A stretch of 64,000 bases of DNA, taken from positions 2,294,001 through 2,358,000 of the forward strand of contig NZ_CP042434.1 of the NCBI RefSeq assembly GCF_007971385.1, in the 5' to 3' direction. Below, piece after piece: positions 48,588 to 59,352 of the stretch (within the stretch, counting starts at the first letter, position 1; every line of letters begins with the position of its first letter). Below the pieces are notes generated by a model. That model was not told the DNA's origin and made no database searches. It was given only the letters and a program-made list of their open reading frames with translations. Both the position numbers and the translations under genes were made by a program. Origin of the DNA: Arachidicoccus ginsenosidivorans (lineage in GTDB: Bacteria; Bacteroidota; Bacteroidia; Chitinophagales; Chitinophagaceae).

Positions 48588-51500
48588 ATGAGAAGAATAC
48601 TTTTACTTTTAATATTATTGGGATGCTACCAGATTATTAGCGCACAGGATTCTACAAATAAGCCACAAAAGCAAGAGGTGAAATCAGGCATAGCCAGCCC
48701 CATGACTCTGCCCCCTCCTCCTGGTGGAGGTACAATAGATGGCCCCACTCATGTAACTTATGGACAAACTTATAATTATTCATTCCAATATTTATATCCA
48801 AATGTAACATGGGCTGCTTCAAATGGATTGGTCATTAGTTCTACATCTACGACTGCGGAAGTTGTCTGGTCTGGATCAATTGGTGTGGTTTCTAGTGAAG
48901 AAAGTAGTTTTCATGCAGACTACGCATATGGTGGACCTAATGTGTTGCAACCCTCTTACAATCCATTGATTCCAGAACAGCCGCTTACAGGTACCTTATC
49001 TGTTTACTCAAATGGCACATTAGAGGCAAGCATTGATGTTACAATAACAGTAGCTCCATTAAATGGAGGAAATATAAGTGCCAAAACTCAGGTGGTTGTG
49101 GAAGGTCAAACGCCGTCATCTTTGACCTATTCAGGTGCCAGTGGAGGAACAGGCCTGGCCTTTGATTATCAATGGCAAATGTCTACCGATGAGAATACTT
49201 GGTCAGACATTCCTGGCGCAACTGGACTCACCTATAATCCGGGATTACCCCAATCAAAGTATTCGTATTACCGGGTGATAGCGACGCAAGGGAGTGCACA
49301 GGCTTATTCATCGGTTGCCTCGATTAATAAAATACTTACGGCAACGCCGCCTCCAATTGTGCCGGTTCAAGATGATAACTATACTATTGATCTTTCAAAA
49401 ATGGTTGGTACAACCGAAGGCAAATTAAATGTAAATTCATCTGGAGGAAGTCAATATTCTATTCCTATTCAAGTACTTCCAGGTACGAATGGGCTTCAAC
49501 CAAATATTTCCTTATATTATAATTCAAGGGCGGGATCTGGAATTGCGGCTAAAGGGTGGAATTTAAGCTGTTTGTCTGAAATAAAGCGGGCGGGTAAAAG
49601 TTTCTATTTTGATGGAAAGCGTTCTCCGGTCTCTTTTAGCAATTCAAATGATGTTTTTGAATTGGATGGACAAAGACTCTTCGCAATTTCGGGAGAGAAT
49701 GGTGCAGATGGAACCATTTATGGCAAAGAAAGCGAGGATTATTCAAAAATCGTGTCATATGGAGGCACCGAAAATACAGGGCCGGATTGGTTTCAGGTAA
49801 CCCAAAAGGATGGTACTATTATGGAATATGGCAGAGTCGCGAATGCTAAATATGCGGCTTATAATGCAACTTATATTTGGTTGCTCAATAAAGTAACAGA
49901 TCGAAATGGGAATTACTGCCTCTTTAAATATAACGTGGATCCTGAACAGGAGGCTTTTGCATTAATTGAAATTGATTATACTGGTAATGATGCAACTGGA
50001 CTACAACCATATAATAAAATTTTGTTCTCCTATTCCATTAAACCGCACCCTGAAAATACTTTGCAATTTAAAGATGGAGTTGCAGTTAAAAACCCGTATT
50101 TATTAGACACAATTTCCGTTATAAACAGTTCAGGAACTGTGATGAGACGTTATCTTTGTGGCTATTTTGTAAGCCGAGGACAATATTATTTGAAGACGGT
50201 TTCTGAGAGTGGAAGTGATGGCTCGATAAGAAATCCTTTAATATTTAACTATGGGTCCTCTGCAGCATCTTCTCCAGTGGCCTTGTCTCCAATGTTAAGT
50301 GGGTTACAAACTGATGGCTCGATTTATTCTGGAAATTTTCATGGAAACGGCATATATGGGTTGATTTCGGCTAATTGCACAATCAATAATAACGGACTTA
50401 CCGAGTATTTGGGGTTTAGTATGTATGGAAAAGTTGCTAACGATCCCGAGCATCCTCTGCTTAAGTTGGATTATTCTGAAACTTTGAATGGATCTAATAT
50501 TGTTTACGATCTGCCTAATGGACCGAGAGGTCGATATGATGCGTTAACCTCTGATTATGACGGAGATGGGAAAGCTGATGTCTTATTTTGTGGGTTTTCA
50601 GATTCTTCTGGCGTTAGAAAGCTTAAAAGATACAAATTGATTTGACCAGGTTACGTGCAAATGGCAATTTTGGGTATGATTCCATAGTAAATACAAATAT
50701 GCCAGATATCTCTGGAGTTGGGTTGTTTAATTATGTTGGGGGACTTATATAATTCCTGGAGATTTTGATGGTGATGGTTATCAAGATTATATTTTAATTT
50801 TGGGAACGAATAGTACGGATCGTTTTAAAGCATTTTTTTGCTCGCCACATAGAAATATTTACAATTTAGAGATTAGTCATTTGGGTATTCAATCTAGTAC
50901 TTTATACATGGATGAATATTATGCATCTTCAATTGCATATTGCCAAGTCCGGCCTGTTGATATTGATGGTGATGGCAAGACTGATTTAATGGTGTCGGAT
51001 AACTCTAAAACGCACTTTTTGAAAATCGAGAATCTGGGATCTTCTACAAATTATGATTTGCATGCGACTGAAATTTTTAATACCACAAATATTAATGCTG
51101 AATTGCCGATTTACACGGGTGATTTTAACGGGGATGGAATGACTGATTTTTTAGTAAGATCCACTAGTGAATCAGGAAATAATTCATCTACTGAACATAC
51201 TGGCATGTATGGTCCATGGAGTATCTTTTATAGTACTGGCACTGGGTTTGATAATGAACCTTTTGTTTTCAGGAATGCACCCGCTTTAAAAGGTGATGGA
51301 TATAGCAATACAAACCTTTTAATGGTTGCAGATATAAATGGAGATGGAAAATCAGATGTTTGGCATTCGCTAGATTTTATAGACGGAAATACTGGTGTTT
51401 TGCGCTCTAAACATACGGTATATTATAAAGTTGGTGGTGCAGATGTGGTGGATGCAATTAATGGGTTTTTACCGGAAACGGATACGACAGAGACGAGCAT

Positions 51501-54500
51501 TAATTCAGATGCGACTAAAGAACCAGTGTTCGGTGATTTCAATGGAGATGGCAAGACAGATGTGTTGACAATTCAAAATAGTAACGTTCGATTTGTTTAT
51601 CCCGCTCCAGAAAGGGAAAGTCAAATGCTTTCGCAAGTGATCAATGGACTAGGCTCAAAAACGAAAATTTTTTATGATCGTTTAAATAAAGACAGTGTTT
51701 ATACAAACTCGGATGAGAATGTATTGAATGGTTTATTTAATAATTTTGAATCTGGATTATATGTTGTGGATAAGGTGACTTCTTCAGACGGAATTGGAGG
51801 TGCAAAGGTGATGTCATATCATTATTGGGACGCAACCAGGAATGCAACAAGAGGTTTTCTCGGGTTTAAGTCGTTGAGTATTAAAAATGAACAAACTGGC
51901 ATGAATGCCTACACTGTTGCAAAATTCAATACTAATTATCTATTGCCAACTGTTTATAAGCGGTTTTCTATTTCCTCGGCTGGAGATACAATTAAAAAAC
52001 AGGTTATTGAAGACACCTTGTTGGCTATTACTGGTGGTCAGGTAAATAGACGTTTTGTGCACAAATTAAATAATATTATAAGTTACGATGGCATTACTGG
52101 CGCTGGTAGTGTAATTAACAACACATATGATAATTTTGGCAATATAACCAAAAAGGTTACTAAAAAGGGCGTATTGGCTGGGAATAGCGTCGTAAGCCCT
52201 GTTGAAACTACAACTATAAATACCATTTATGGAATACACAATACACCTGTTGCCGCTTTCCCCAATTCAATCACCTTCACAAATACACGTTCAGGAGCCC
52301 CTTCAGTATCTAAGGTATCCACTTATAGCTATGATAATAAAGGGAATACACTTGTGGTGAAACATTATTCTGGGACGGCTAAAGCGGTTACTACGACATA
52401 TACATATAATGAAATTGGTAATGAGATTAAAGTGATTAAGGCAAGTTCTGGGCTTAATAATAGAGTTTTAGATAAGGTATATGATTCAAAAGGTAGGTTT
52501 GTTACTGAAACTAAACAGAGCGGAAGCGGTATTGTGAAAAGCGACTTTTTTGCTTTTGACGACTGGGGTAATTTGGTAAGTAAAAAAACGTCTGCAGGGC
52601 TAACAACGACTTATCAGTATAATGCATTTGGTAATGTTAAAAAGGCAACCCTACCTGAAGGTTACAGTTTAGAGTTTAATTATGGTTGGGAATCGAGTCC
52701 AGGAAGCCGTTATTCTGTTGCGGAGACACGGCCTGGAGGTGGTAGAAATATCAAGACCTTTTATGATGATCTTGGGAGGCCAGTAATTAAGCAAAGTAGT
52801 GGATTTAATAGTCAAACTCTAACGGAAAATCTTCAATATGATGGAAAGGGGCAATTGATAAAAAGTGTTGCACCGCATTATTCCAATGAAACAGCAGTTG
52901 CGACTAATTTTACTTATGACAATGTAAGCCGTATTATAAAAATTAATAATTCAAAAAGCTATACATCTTTTTCTTTTTCTAAGTTAACAGGTGGTAAGTA
53001 TAAAGTAACAACGACAAAATCATCTGGACAAAGCACGTCCAGAACCATCGATGCATCTGGACAAATAATTAATGCCACCGATAATGGAGGGACGCTGACA
53101 TTTAGTTATGACAGTTGGGGTAATAGGTTGAAAACGGTAATGGGAGGAAAAACTTTGATTACGAATAATTATGACTCTTATGGTAGGTTATCTTCAATTA
53201 CAGAGTTGAATTCTGGTACATTTAATTACGAATATGATGCATTTAATCAGTTAGTTAGTGAGTCAGATCCACTTGGGCATTCTTATGCCATCCATTATGA
53301 TGATTTTGGAAGGATAGTTAGCCGTGTGGGTCCAGAAGGCACAACCTCTTATACTTATTATCATAATGTTTCTACTGGATATAATGATGATCATGTAAGC
53401 CAAATAATAGGATTTTATGGAGATGAAACGGATTTGACCTATGACGCACTAATGCGGGTTAAAACTAAGAAAAAAATAGTTGACGGTATTAATTATACTA
53501 CTACCTTTACTACAGATACCTATGGCGATGTTACTAAAGCGGTATATCCGGATGGGGTAACTGTTAGCAAGGTATATGATAGAAACGGCTCTTTGACAGC
53601 AACTAAATTACAGGATGGGGCAACAGGTGTAGTTAAAAATGTCTTTACTGCTACAAAGATTAATGGGGCAGGGGTATATACAGGTTATACGCTTGGAAAT
53701 GGCAAAAGTAGTCAGATAACTTATGACATGACCATGGGAAGGCCGACCAGATATTATACTTCTGGAATTCAGGATCTTAATTTTGTTTTTGATAATAATA
53801 CGGGAAATTTAGTGTCAAGAAAGGATGCAATACATAACTTGACAGAGACTTTTACGTATGATAATTTAAATAGGCTTACTGGCAACAAGGTTAACAATGT
53901 CCAACAATTTCATATAGACTATGATAATAATGGTGGTGTTTCATTAGGAAATATCGTTGCAAAAAGCGATGCGGGTAAATACGTTTATAATGCGACGAAA
54001 ATAAATGCAGTTGCCTATATTACTGATACAGGCTCCAATGGGAGCATGCCTCCTCCCAATATTTCAATGAATGAACAGAAGATTGGATACACGCCATTTT
54101 TAATGACGGATTCGATATCTGAAGACGGAGTCGTAGTGAGATATAAATACGGCTTTGGGTATTCCAGGGTAAAAAGCATTAAATCTGTTAATGGTAGTAT
54201 TACGGAGACTAGATATTATTTTGGTTCATTTGAAAGGCAGATAAAAGGGAGCACAAATCGTTATATTCATTATTTGCACAATGGGAAGCAGCTTTATGCT
54301 ATTGCAGTCAAGACAGGAAACACACCTGTTAAAATATATTACACTTATACGGATTATTTAGGAAGTATTCTGGCAGTCACTGATAGTGTGGGAACGGTCA
54401 TTGCAAGACAAAACTTTGACCCGTGGGGCAGACATCGCAACGCCACAAATTGGTCCTATTCAAATGTTTCCAGTGTTCCTGACTGGCTGTATAGGGGATA

Positions 54501-55392
54501 TACTGGTCATGAGGAGTTACCTGAATTTGGTGTAATTAATATGAATGGGAGGATGTATGATCCGCTACAAGGTAGAATGTTGGCACCAGACAAATTGGTA
54601 GCCAATGTTCTGAGCAGTCAAGCCTATAATAGGTTTAGTTATGCTTTGAATAACCCCTTGCTTTATGTAGATCCCTCAGGGTTTTTAGCTGAACAATCTT
54701 CTCAAGAACCGAGTGATTACTGGACAGGTGGGTATAATGGCGGAGATGCCAATGAATTGCCTGATTTTATAGTTGGAGGTGGAACGTATAACAACACGGA
54801 AGTTGGGGACTTCCTTTGGGATATTGGTCATAGCTCGGATCCATCTTGGGGTGGTGGCCCTTATAATGCTCCTGATGAGCCGACACCTAGGCCAGGAGGT
54901 GGAGGGGGAGGTTATTCTGGAGGTGGAAGTTCCGGAAGCAACACACATTATAATACAGAGGTTGTTAAGGTTAATACAAATGATAATGTAAAGGGGGATA
55001 ATGATATTCAGGCAACGGAAGGAACTCTGGATAATAATATTCTTGAAAAATCAAGTTTAATAACAGGAAGTGTTAGTTCGAGTGAGGGTGCCTTTGAAAA
55101 TGTAATCAACTTAGATCGTGGACTTAATTCAACAATTTCAGCGGGGGCTGAGTTAGCAACGAAAGGCCTCTTTGTTGCGCAAGTTGCTATATCCGCCGCT
55201 CAGGTTGTCGTTGCTGTTGGAACCAACGACCCAAACACAGAAAGGATTGTTGCAAGGGCAGCCGCTGATGTTGTTGTGTCAGCCGTGGGTGTTTGGGGGG
55301 GCCAGTTGGATGGGGTATTGCAACTGTTTTCTTTGTTGGAGAAGCTGCTGGCTGGTGGTGATTTAAAAAATGTAAATTATGAAATGCTATAG
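48588..55392 (+). pseudogene. Giant secreted SpvB/FG-GAP/RHS polymorphic toxin, two single-base frameshifts
   Basis: Candidate contact-dependent toxin, 2268 residues if repaired. Order: signal peptide (ILLLLILLGCYQIISAQ); Ig/PKD-like domains (to about 260); an SpvB-type N-terminal domain (ISLYYNSRAGSGIAAKGWNL, about 265-560); six calcium-binding DxDGDG motifs of FG-GAP/VCBS type (DYDGDGKAD, DFDGDGYQD, DIDGDGKTD, DFNGDGMTD, DINGDGKSD, DFNGDGKTD); a long series of YD/RHS repeats; the RHS core end (GYTGHEELPEFGVINMNGRM to YALNNPLLYVDPSG); a Gly-rich linker; and a variable C-terminal tip with Ala/Val/Gly-rich helices. The frame breaks at 50634-50638 (one A or T missing) and at G5 50738-50742 (one G missing, giving NYVGGTYIIPGDFDGDG). 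Export beyond the Sec signal is not obvious: no T9SS sorting domain is visible. Its last 14 bases overlap the immunity gene. Confidence 0.88.
53264..54510 (+). repeat. RHS core segment, parent copy of a 1,247-bp duplication
   Basis: This in-gene segment is repeated at 57386-58632 with constant offset 4122. Encoded proteins are identical over the whole shared frame. The only nucleotide differences I found are three silent ones in the last 72 bases (AAC/AAT, CCT/CCA, GAC/GAT). The match ends exactly at the codons for YTGH. Confidence 0.93.
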
Positions 55393-55789
55393 ATATATAC
55401 TTTATAAACTTTATACCTGGTCGTTAATTAAAAGACGAGGAGGTAAAACACCTATTGGCAATGTGGTATTTACCATGGTTACTGTTCATTTAATTCAATT
55501 GTTTGCAATGTATAATATTCTCTTGATTAATGTTGATGTTCCGATGATTTATCTACCCAAATATTTAATATTTGTTATTTTATGTTTTTTTGGAGTCTGT
55601 ATATTATATTATTATTTTTTATGTACCAAAGAAAAGTGCCAAAAGTATTTAAGTGAGTTTCAAGGGACGCCAAAGGAGAATTCTTCTTTAGGCACCTTTA
55701 TGGTGTTGTTTTATTTAGTTGGGAGTTTTGTTTTGTTTGCCATTTCAGTGTGGATGATAAGTAAATACGGTTTGTATCGTGCATTATGA
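55379..55789 (+). CDS. Putative immunity protein of the RHS toxin, three-helix membrane protein
   Basis: Membrane protein of 136 residues whose ATG lies 14 bases inside the 3' end of the toxin gene, the usual arrangement of toxin and immunity. Hydrophobic segments at about 27-50 (NVVFTMVTVHLIQLFAMYNI), 59-83 (KYLIFVILCFFGVCILYYYF) and 108-131 (FMVLFYLVGSFVLFAISVWM). The N-terminal stretch (YKLYTWSLIKRRGGKTP) and the charged loop after helix 2 (YYYFLCTKEKCQKYLSEFQG) resemble the proteins at 58775, 59353 and 61168. The immunity role is inferred from position and pattern. A membrane immunity protein suggests a toxin that acts on or through the inner membrane. No family I know fits. Confidence 0.7.
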   Translation: MKCYRYILYKLYTWSLIKRRGGKTPIGNVVFTMVTVHLIQLFAMYNILLINVDVPMIYLPKYLIFVILCFFGVCILYYYFLCTKEKCQKYLSEFQGTPKENSSLGTFMVLFYLVGSFVLFAISVWMISKYGLYRAL

Positions 55790-56109
55790 TTAAGGTATTC
55801 CATTGCATATCTGAAAATGTGCTAAAATTGATTAGAGTTTTTATATGATTATGGAGTAATTTATTTACGATTTGGCGATTGTAAATAAGTAATGATGCCA
55901 ATGTTATTTAAGACTTATTGCATTTAGGCGTATTTACTATTTTGGTTTTAATAGGTATTATAAAGGTTAGTTAATAAGTGTAAGTATAAAAAGGGTTTTT
56001 CATGATGCAAAACGATTGTTGATTATAAGCTTCATAATAATTTATTTTAATGCAAATAATTATTCTGAAGGACTTGTTTTAAAACTATTTAATATTTTGA
56101 ATAATTAAT
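55790..56109. other. AT-rich gap without a recognised gene
   Basis: 320 bases, very AT-rich, with no supportable reading frame, terminator or promoter box. It presumably contains the promoter of the next gene. Confidence 0.5.
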
Positions 56110-56670
56110 ATGATAAAGTATAATTTTTATAAATATTTTTGGGTGTCCAGCTTATTTATTTTGTTAATTAATACTGCTATTTTTTCTCAAGATAATTCAA
56201 AGACTCATGGTGGAGAATTGAATAATAAAATTTTATTAACAAATCGATATTCGCCTGGTGTTTATACTTCGTTTGAACAGTTTTTAGCTGATGCACCTGC
56301 TATTTCCATTTTTAGAATAAAAGTTAATAAGGGGACTGGTTCTGTTGAACTGTATAAAATAAGTGGTCAGGATAGTGCGGGTATATTGGTTAAAAATGCT
56401 TGGGGGATTTCGGTGGGGAATGAACTATACAAAATAGATAAGGGGAAGTTACTTGCCATTGAAAAGGTGGGAAGCGGTTTTATGCTGTCTAAGTTTGTTG
56501 ATCCTAAAAAGCGAAAAAACAATGCCATTTTCTGGAGAAATAATATTGGGAGCAGAAAAGGCGTAAAGAATCCTTTTGATATTGAAGATGTCTTAAAGAC
56601 CACTTCGGTTAAGGTGCAGAAAATTAAATTAACGCATTTGGACATGAATACTGGCGAATTAATCAATTAA
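56110..56670 (+). CDS. Hypothetical secreted protein
   Basis: Protein of 186 residues with a Sec signal peptide (FWVSSLFILLINTAIFSQ, cleavage near 26) and a mixed alpha/beta mature part (SPGVYTSFEQFLADAPAISI, KVNKGTGSVELYKISGQDSA, NAWGISVGNELYKIDKGKLL) ending LTHLDMNTGELIN. I do not recognise a family. It is 10 bp upstream of the T9SS-sorted protein gene, so the two are probably one transcript. Their place between an intact toxin locus and a duplicated RHS core suggests they once stood upstream of a second RHS gene. A periplasmic or surface accessory role for the toxin is possible but unproven. Confidence 0.65.
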   Translation: MIKYNFYKYFWVSSLFILLINTAIFSQDNSKTHGGELNNKILLTNRYSPGVYTSFEQFLADAPAISIFRIKVNKGTGSVELYKISGQDSAGILVKNAWGISVGNELYKIDKGKLLAIEKVGSGFMLSKFVDPKKRKNNAIFWRNNIGSRKGVKNPFDIEDVLKTTSVKVQKIKLTHLDMNTGELIN

Positions 56671-56680
56671 TTGTTTTCTT

Positions 56681-57148
56681 ATGAAAGGGGTAATCCTTAA
56701 ATATTGCGGAGTATTATTATTTCTTGTTGGATTTGTCTATTTCGGCAACGCGCAATCATTGCCTTCTGGGAGTGCTGGAATAGTATATACATATGATGCT
56801 GTTGGGAACAGAATTGATAGAAAGTATATTGTAAATAATACTGCTAAAACAGTTGAATCTATATTGAGCAAAGATAGTGTTCAAGTAAAATCTGTACAGA
56901 ATAATAATTTAATTAAGGTTAATGCATTATATCCTAATCCAACTACTGGGAAAATAACGGTTAGTCTCATGAAACCTGTAAATAATGCTTCGGTTGAAAT
57001 ATTTGATGCATCAGGTCGGCTTATTTTTCGCTCGCATCAATCAGGGGGTACATTAAGATTTAACTTAGGGCAATATTCAGATGGGATTTACTTTTTACAT
57101 TTGAGGGATAAAGGAAATTTTGTAGATCTTAAAATAATAAAAAAATAA
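56681..57148 (+). CDS. Small T9SS-sorted protein with a YD-like motif
   Basis: Protein of 155 residues: signal peptide (LKYCGVLLFLVGFVYFGNAQ), a short segment VYTYDAVGNRIDRKY that is a single RHS/YD-type motif, and a type A T9SS C-terminal sorting domain (ALYPNPTTGKITVSLMKPVN, ASVEIFDASGRLIF, YSDGIYFLHLRDKGNFVDLK). It would cross the outer membrane by type IX secretion and be anchored or released there. With so little between signal and sorting domain, it may be an adaptor or a shortened relic. The YD motif links it to the RHS locus. Confidence 0.82.
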   Translation: MKGVILKYCGVLLFLVGFVYFGNAQSLPSGSAGIVYTYDAVGNRIDRKYIVNNTAKTVESILSKDSVQVKSVQNNNLIKVNALYPNPTTGKITVSLMKPVNNASVEIFDASGRLIFRSHQSGGTLRFNLGQYSDGIYFLHLRDKGNFVDLKIIKK

Positions 57149-57385
57149 GGTCTGATATTCAAGCCTATTAATGTGAAAGTTTGTTTTAAATTATTTTATC
57201 TTGAATAGCTTCTTTAGACTGTGGTCAGCAGTTTCAAATGATCCACACAAACCCTATATAATTCTTTTCATTTAGTAACAGTGTAACACTATAGTGTGTT
57301 TTATACGACCAATATTTTAGGTTTGAAGTTTTTTTACGACAAAAATCTGTGCAAGACATATCGAGCGCTGACTAAGGTGATACGC

Positions 57386-58632
57386 CAGATCCACTTGGGC
57401 ATTCTTATGCCATCCATTATGATGATTTTGGAAGGATAGTTAGCCGTGTGGGTCCAGAAGGCACAACCTCTTATACTTATTATCATAATGTTTCTACTGG
57501 ATATAATGATGATCATGTAAGCCAAATAATAGGATTTTATGGAGATGAAACGGATTTGACCTATGACGCACTAATGCGGGTTAAAACTAAGAAAAAAATA
57601 GTTGACGGTATTAATTATACTACTACCTTTACTACAGATACCTATGGCGATGTTACTAAAGCGGTATATCCGGATGGGGTAACTGTTAGCAAGGTATATG
57701 ATAGAAACGGCTCTTTGACAGCAACTAAATTACAGGATGGGGCAACAGGTGTAGTTAAAAATGTCTTTACTGCTACAAAGATTAATGGGGCAGGGGTATA
57801 TACAGGTTATACGCTTGGAAATGGCAAAAGTAGTCAGATAACTTATGACATGACCATGGGAAGGCCGACCAGATATTATACTTCTGGAATTCAGGATCTT
57901 AATTTTGTTTTTGATAATAATACGGGAAATTTAGTGTCAAGAAAGGATGCAATACATAACTTGACAGAGACTTTTACGTATGATAATTTAAATAGGCTTA
58001 CTGGCAACAAGGTTAACAATGTCCAACAATTTCATATAGACTATGATAATAATGGTGGTGTTTCATTAGGAAATATCGTTGCAAAAAGCGATGCGGGTAA
58101 ATACGTTTATAATGCGACGAAAATAAATGCAGTTGCCTATATTACTGATACAGGCTCCAATGGGAGCATGCCTCCTCCCAATATTTCAATGAATGAACAG
58201 AAGATTGGATACACGCCATTTTTAATGACGGATTCGATATCTGAAGACGGAGTCGTAGTGAGATATAAATACGGCTTTGGGTATTCCAGGGTAAAAAGCA
58301 TTAAATCTGTTAATGGTAGTATTACGGAGACTAGATATTATTTTGGTTCATTTGAAAGGCAGATAAAAGGGAGCACAAATCGTTATATTCATTATTTGCA
58401 CAATGGGAAGCAGCTTTATGCTATTGCAGTCAAGACAGGAAACACACCTGTTAAAATATATTACACTTATACGGATTATTTAGGAAGTATTCTGGCAGTC
58501 ACTGATAGTGTGGGAACGGTCATTGCAAGACAAAACTTTGACCCGTGGGGCAGACATCGCAATGCCACAAATTGGTCCTATTCAAATGTTTCCAGTGTTC
58601 CAGATTGGCTGTATAGGGGATATACTGGTCAT
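57386..58632 (+). repeat. Displaced near-identical copy of the RHS core
   Basis: Second copy of 53264-54510. Upstream of 57386 the sequence is unrelated (an in-frame TAA lies at 57371-57373) and no signal peptide or start is attached. The copy lacks everything before the last third of the RHS gene. Confidence 0.93.
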
Positions 58633-58757
58633 TAACAGGTTTAAGGCATCATTGGTTTGACCTTGTTGAAGGATTAGGTTATGTTGGCCTTTATGTATTT
58701 GCGCCTGAGGCGGCTTTGGGTTATTCAATTACACCAACTGTTATTGATTTTTTTAGG
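57386..58757 (+). pseudogene. Orphan RHS core with truncated, out-of-frame toxin tip
   Basis: The copied core stays open to TGH and then meets TAA at 58633. In another frame the bases immediately after the junction encode TGLRHHWFDLVEGLGYVGLY, then VFAPEAALGYSITPTVIDFF, R and a stop at 58757. This looks like the last 42 residues of a different C-terminal toxin domain. The join lost the conserved EELPEFG-to-DPSG part of the core and most of the toxin. It cannot be expressed as a working toxin, but it lies directly before a putative immunity gene, as in orphan RHS/CDI modules. A GTG at 57448 could start a core-only peptide; there is no reason to think it does. Confidence 0.75.
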
Positions 58758-58774
58758 TAAAAATCGTGTTTAAT

Positions 58775-59191
58775 ATGAAGATTATAGATATATTTTTGGT
58801 GACTATTTATTTACATTTTTTAAAAATGAAAGAAAATGGAAGAAATATAGTTCCTTGGTTTCAGACTTGTGTGTCCCTTGGGATGGTTTTTTCTATTTCA
58901 TTCGCCTTGCTTATTAAGGTTGTTTTTGAAGGTTCCATAAATAAAAAGAGTATACCTGAATGGCTTTTTTTACTAGGGTTTATGTCATTTGCTGGATTAA
59001 TATTTTTTTTAGTTAAGCTATATTTTTTTAAAAAGAATAGACACCTTGATTTGATTAGTACATTTTTGAAACGGTTTTCTGATTCTAAAAGAAAATTAAT
59101 TAAAATAGTATCTGTTGGATTTCTTATAATTCTGCCGTGTATATTCGTTTTAATTATGTGCTATCAGACATTTTATAAGCGTAATTATTAA
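58775..59191 (+). CDS. Orphan immunity-like three-helix membrane protein (family A)
   Basis: Protein of 138 residues, starting at ATG 58775 (a GTG at 58766 is also open; the ATG gives exactly the length of its relative at 61168). Hydrophobic segments at about 32-50 (CVSLGMVFSISFALLIKVVF), 62-84 (WLFLLGFMSFAGLIFFLVKL) and 110-132 (VSVGFLIILPCIFVLIMCYQ). N-terminal LHFLKMKENGRNIVPWF and loop LYFFKKNRHLDLISTFLKRF are shared with 61168-61584 and the pseudogene at 60735-61118. It follows the truncated toxin tip by 17 bases and so is read as its immunity gene (inference). No known family. Confidence 0.65.
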   Translation: MKIIDIFLVTIYLHFLKMKENGRNIVPWFQTCVSLGMVFSISFALLIKVVFEGSINKKSIPEWLFLLGFMSFAGLIFFLVKLYFFKKNRHLDLISTFLKRFSDSKRKLIKIVSVGFLIILPCIFVLIMCYQTFYKRNY

Positions 59192-59195
59192 TTGT

Positions 59196-59330
59196 ATGGA
59201 AATCCTTATATTAATAAGGACAACTCGACATAACTCTGAATATTATATTCAACATACGGTGAAGGATTTTAATAATGCCTATAATAATCCAAATTTTATC
59301 AGAGATGCGGCAACGGATTTCTGGCTTTAA
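59196..59330 (+). pseudogene. Second truncated toxin tip
   Basis: A 44-codon frame from ATG 59196 reads MEILILIRTTRHNSEYYIQH, then TVKDFNNAYNNPNFIRDAAT, DFWL and stop. It starts 4 bases after the previous gene and ends 22 bases before the next small membrane-protein gene. The soluble, amphipathic sequence ending in DFWL looks like the C-terminus of another toxin domain, not a free-standing gene. Confidence rests on position more than on homology. Confidence 0.45.
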
Positions 59331-59352
59331 AATCTAACAAAGGTAGAAAAAT

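Noticed and set aside
57286..57297. Palindrome ACACTATAGTGT upstream of the copied RHS core
   Set aside because: Twelve bases, single occurrence noticed, no gene start nearby. Likely chance in AT-rich DNA.
57448..58635. Independent 395-residue RHS protein starting at GTG 57448
   Set aside because: It lacks a signal peptide and start context, begins inside a segment copied from the large gene, and stops at the junction. It is better described as a pseudogene fragment.
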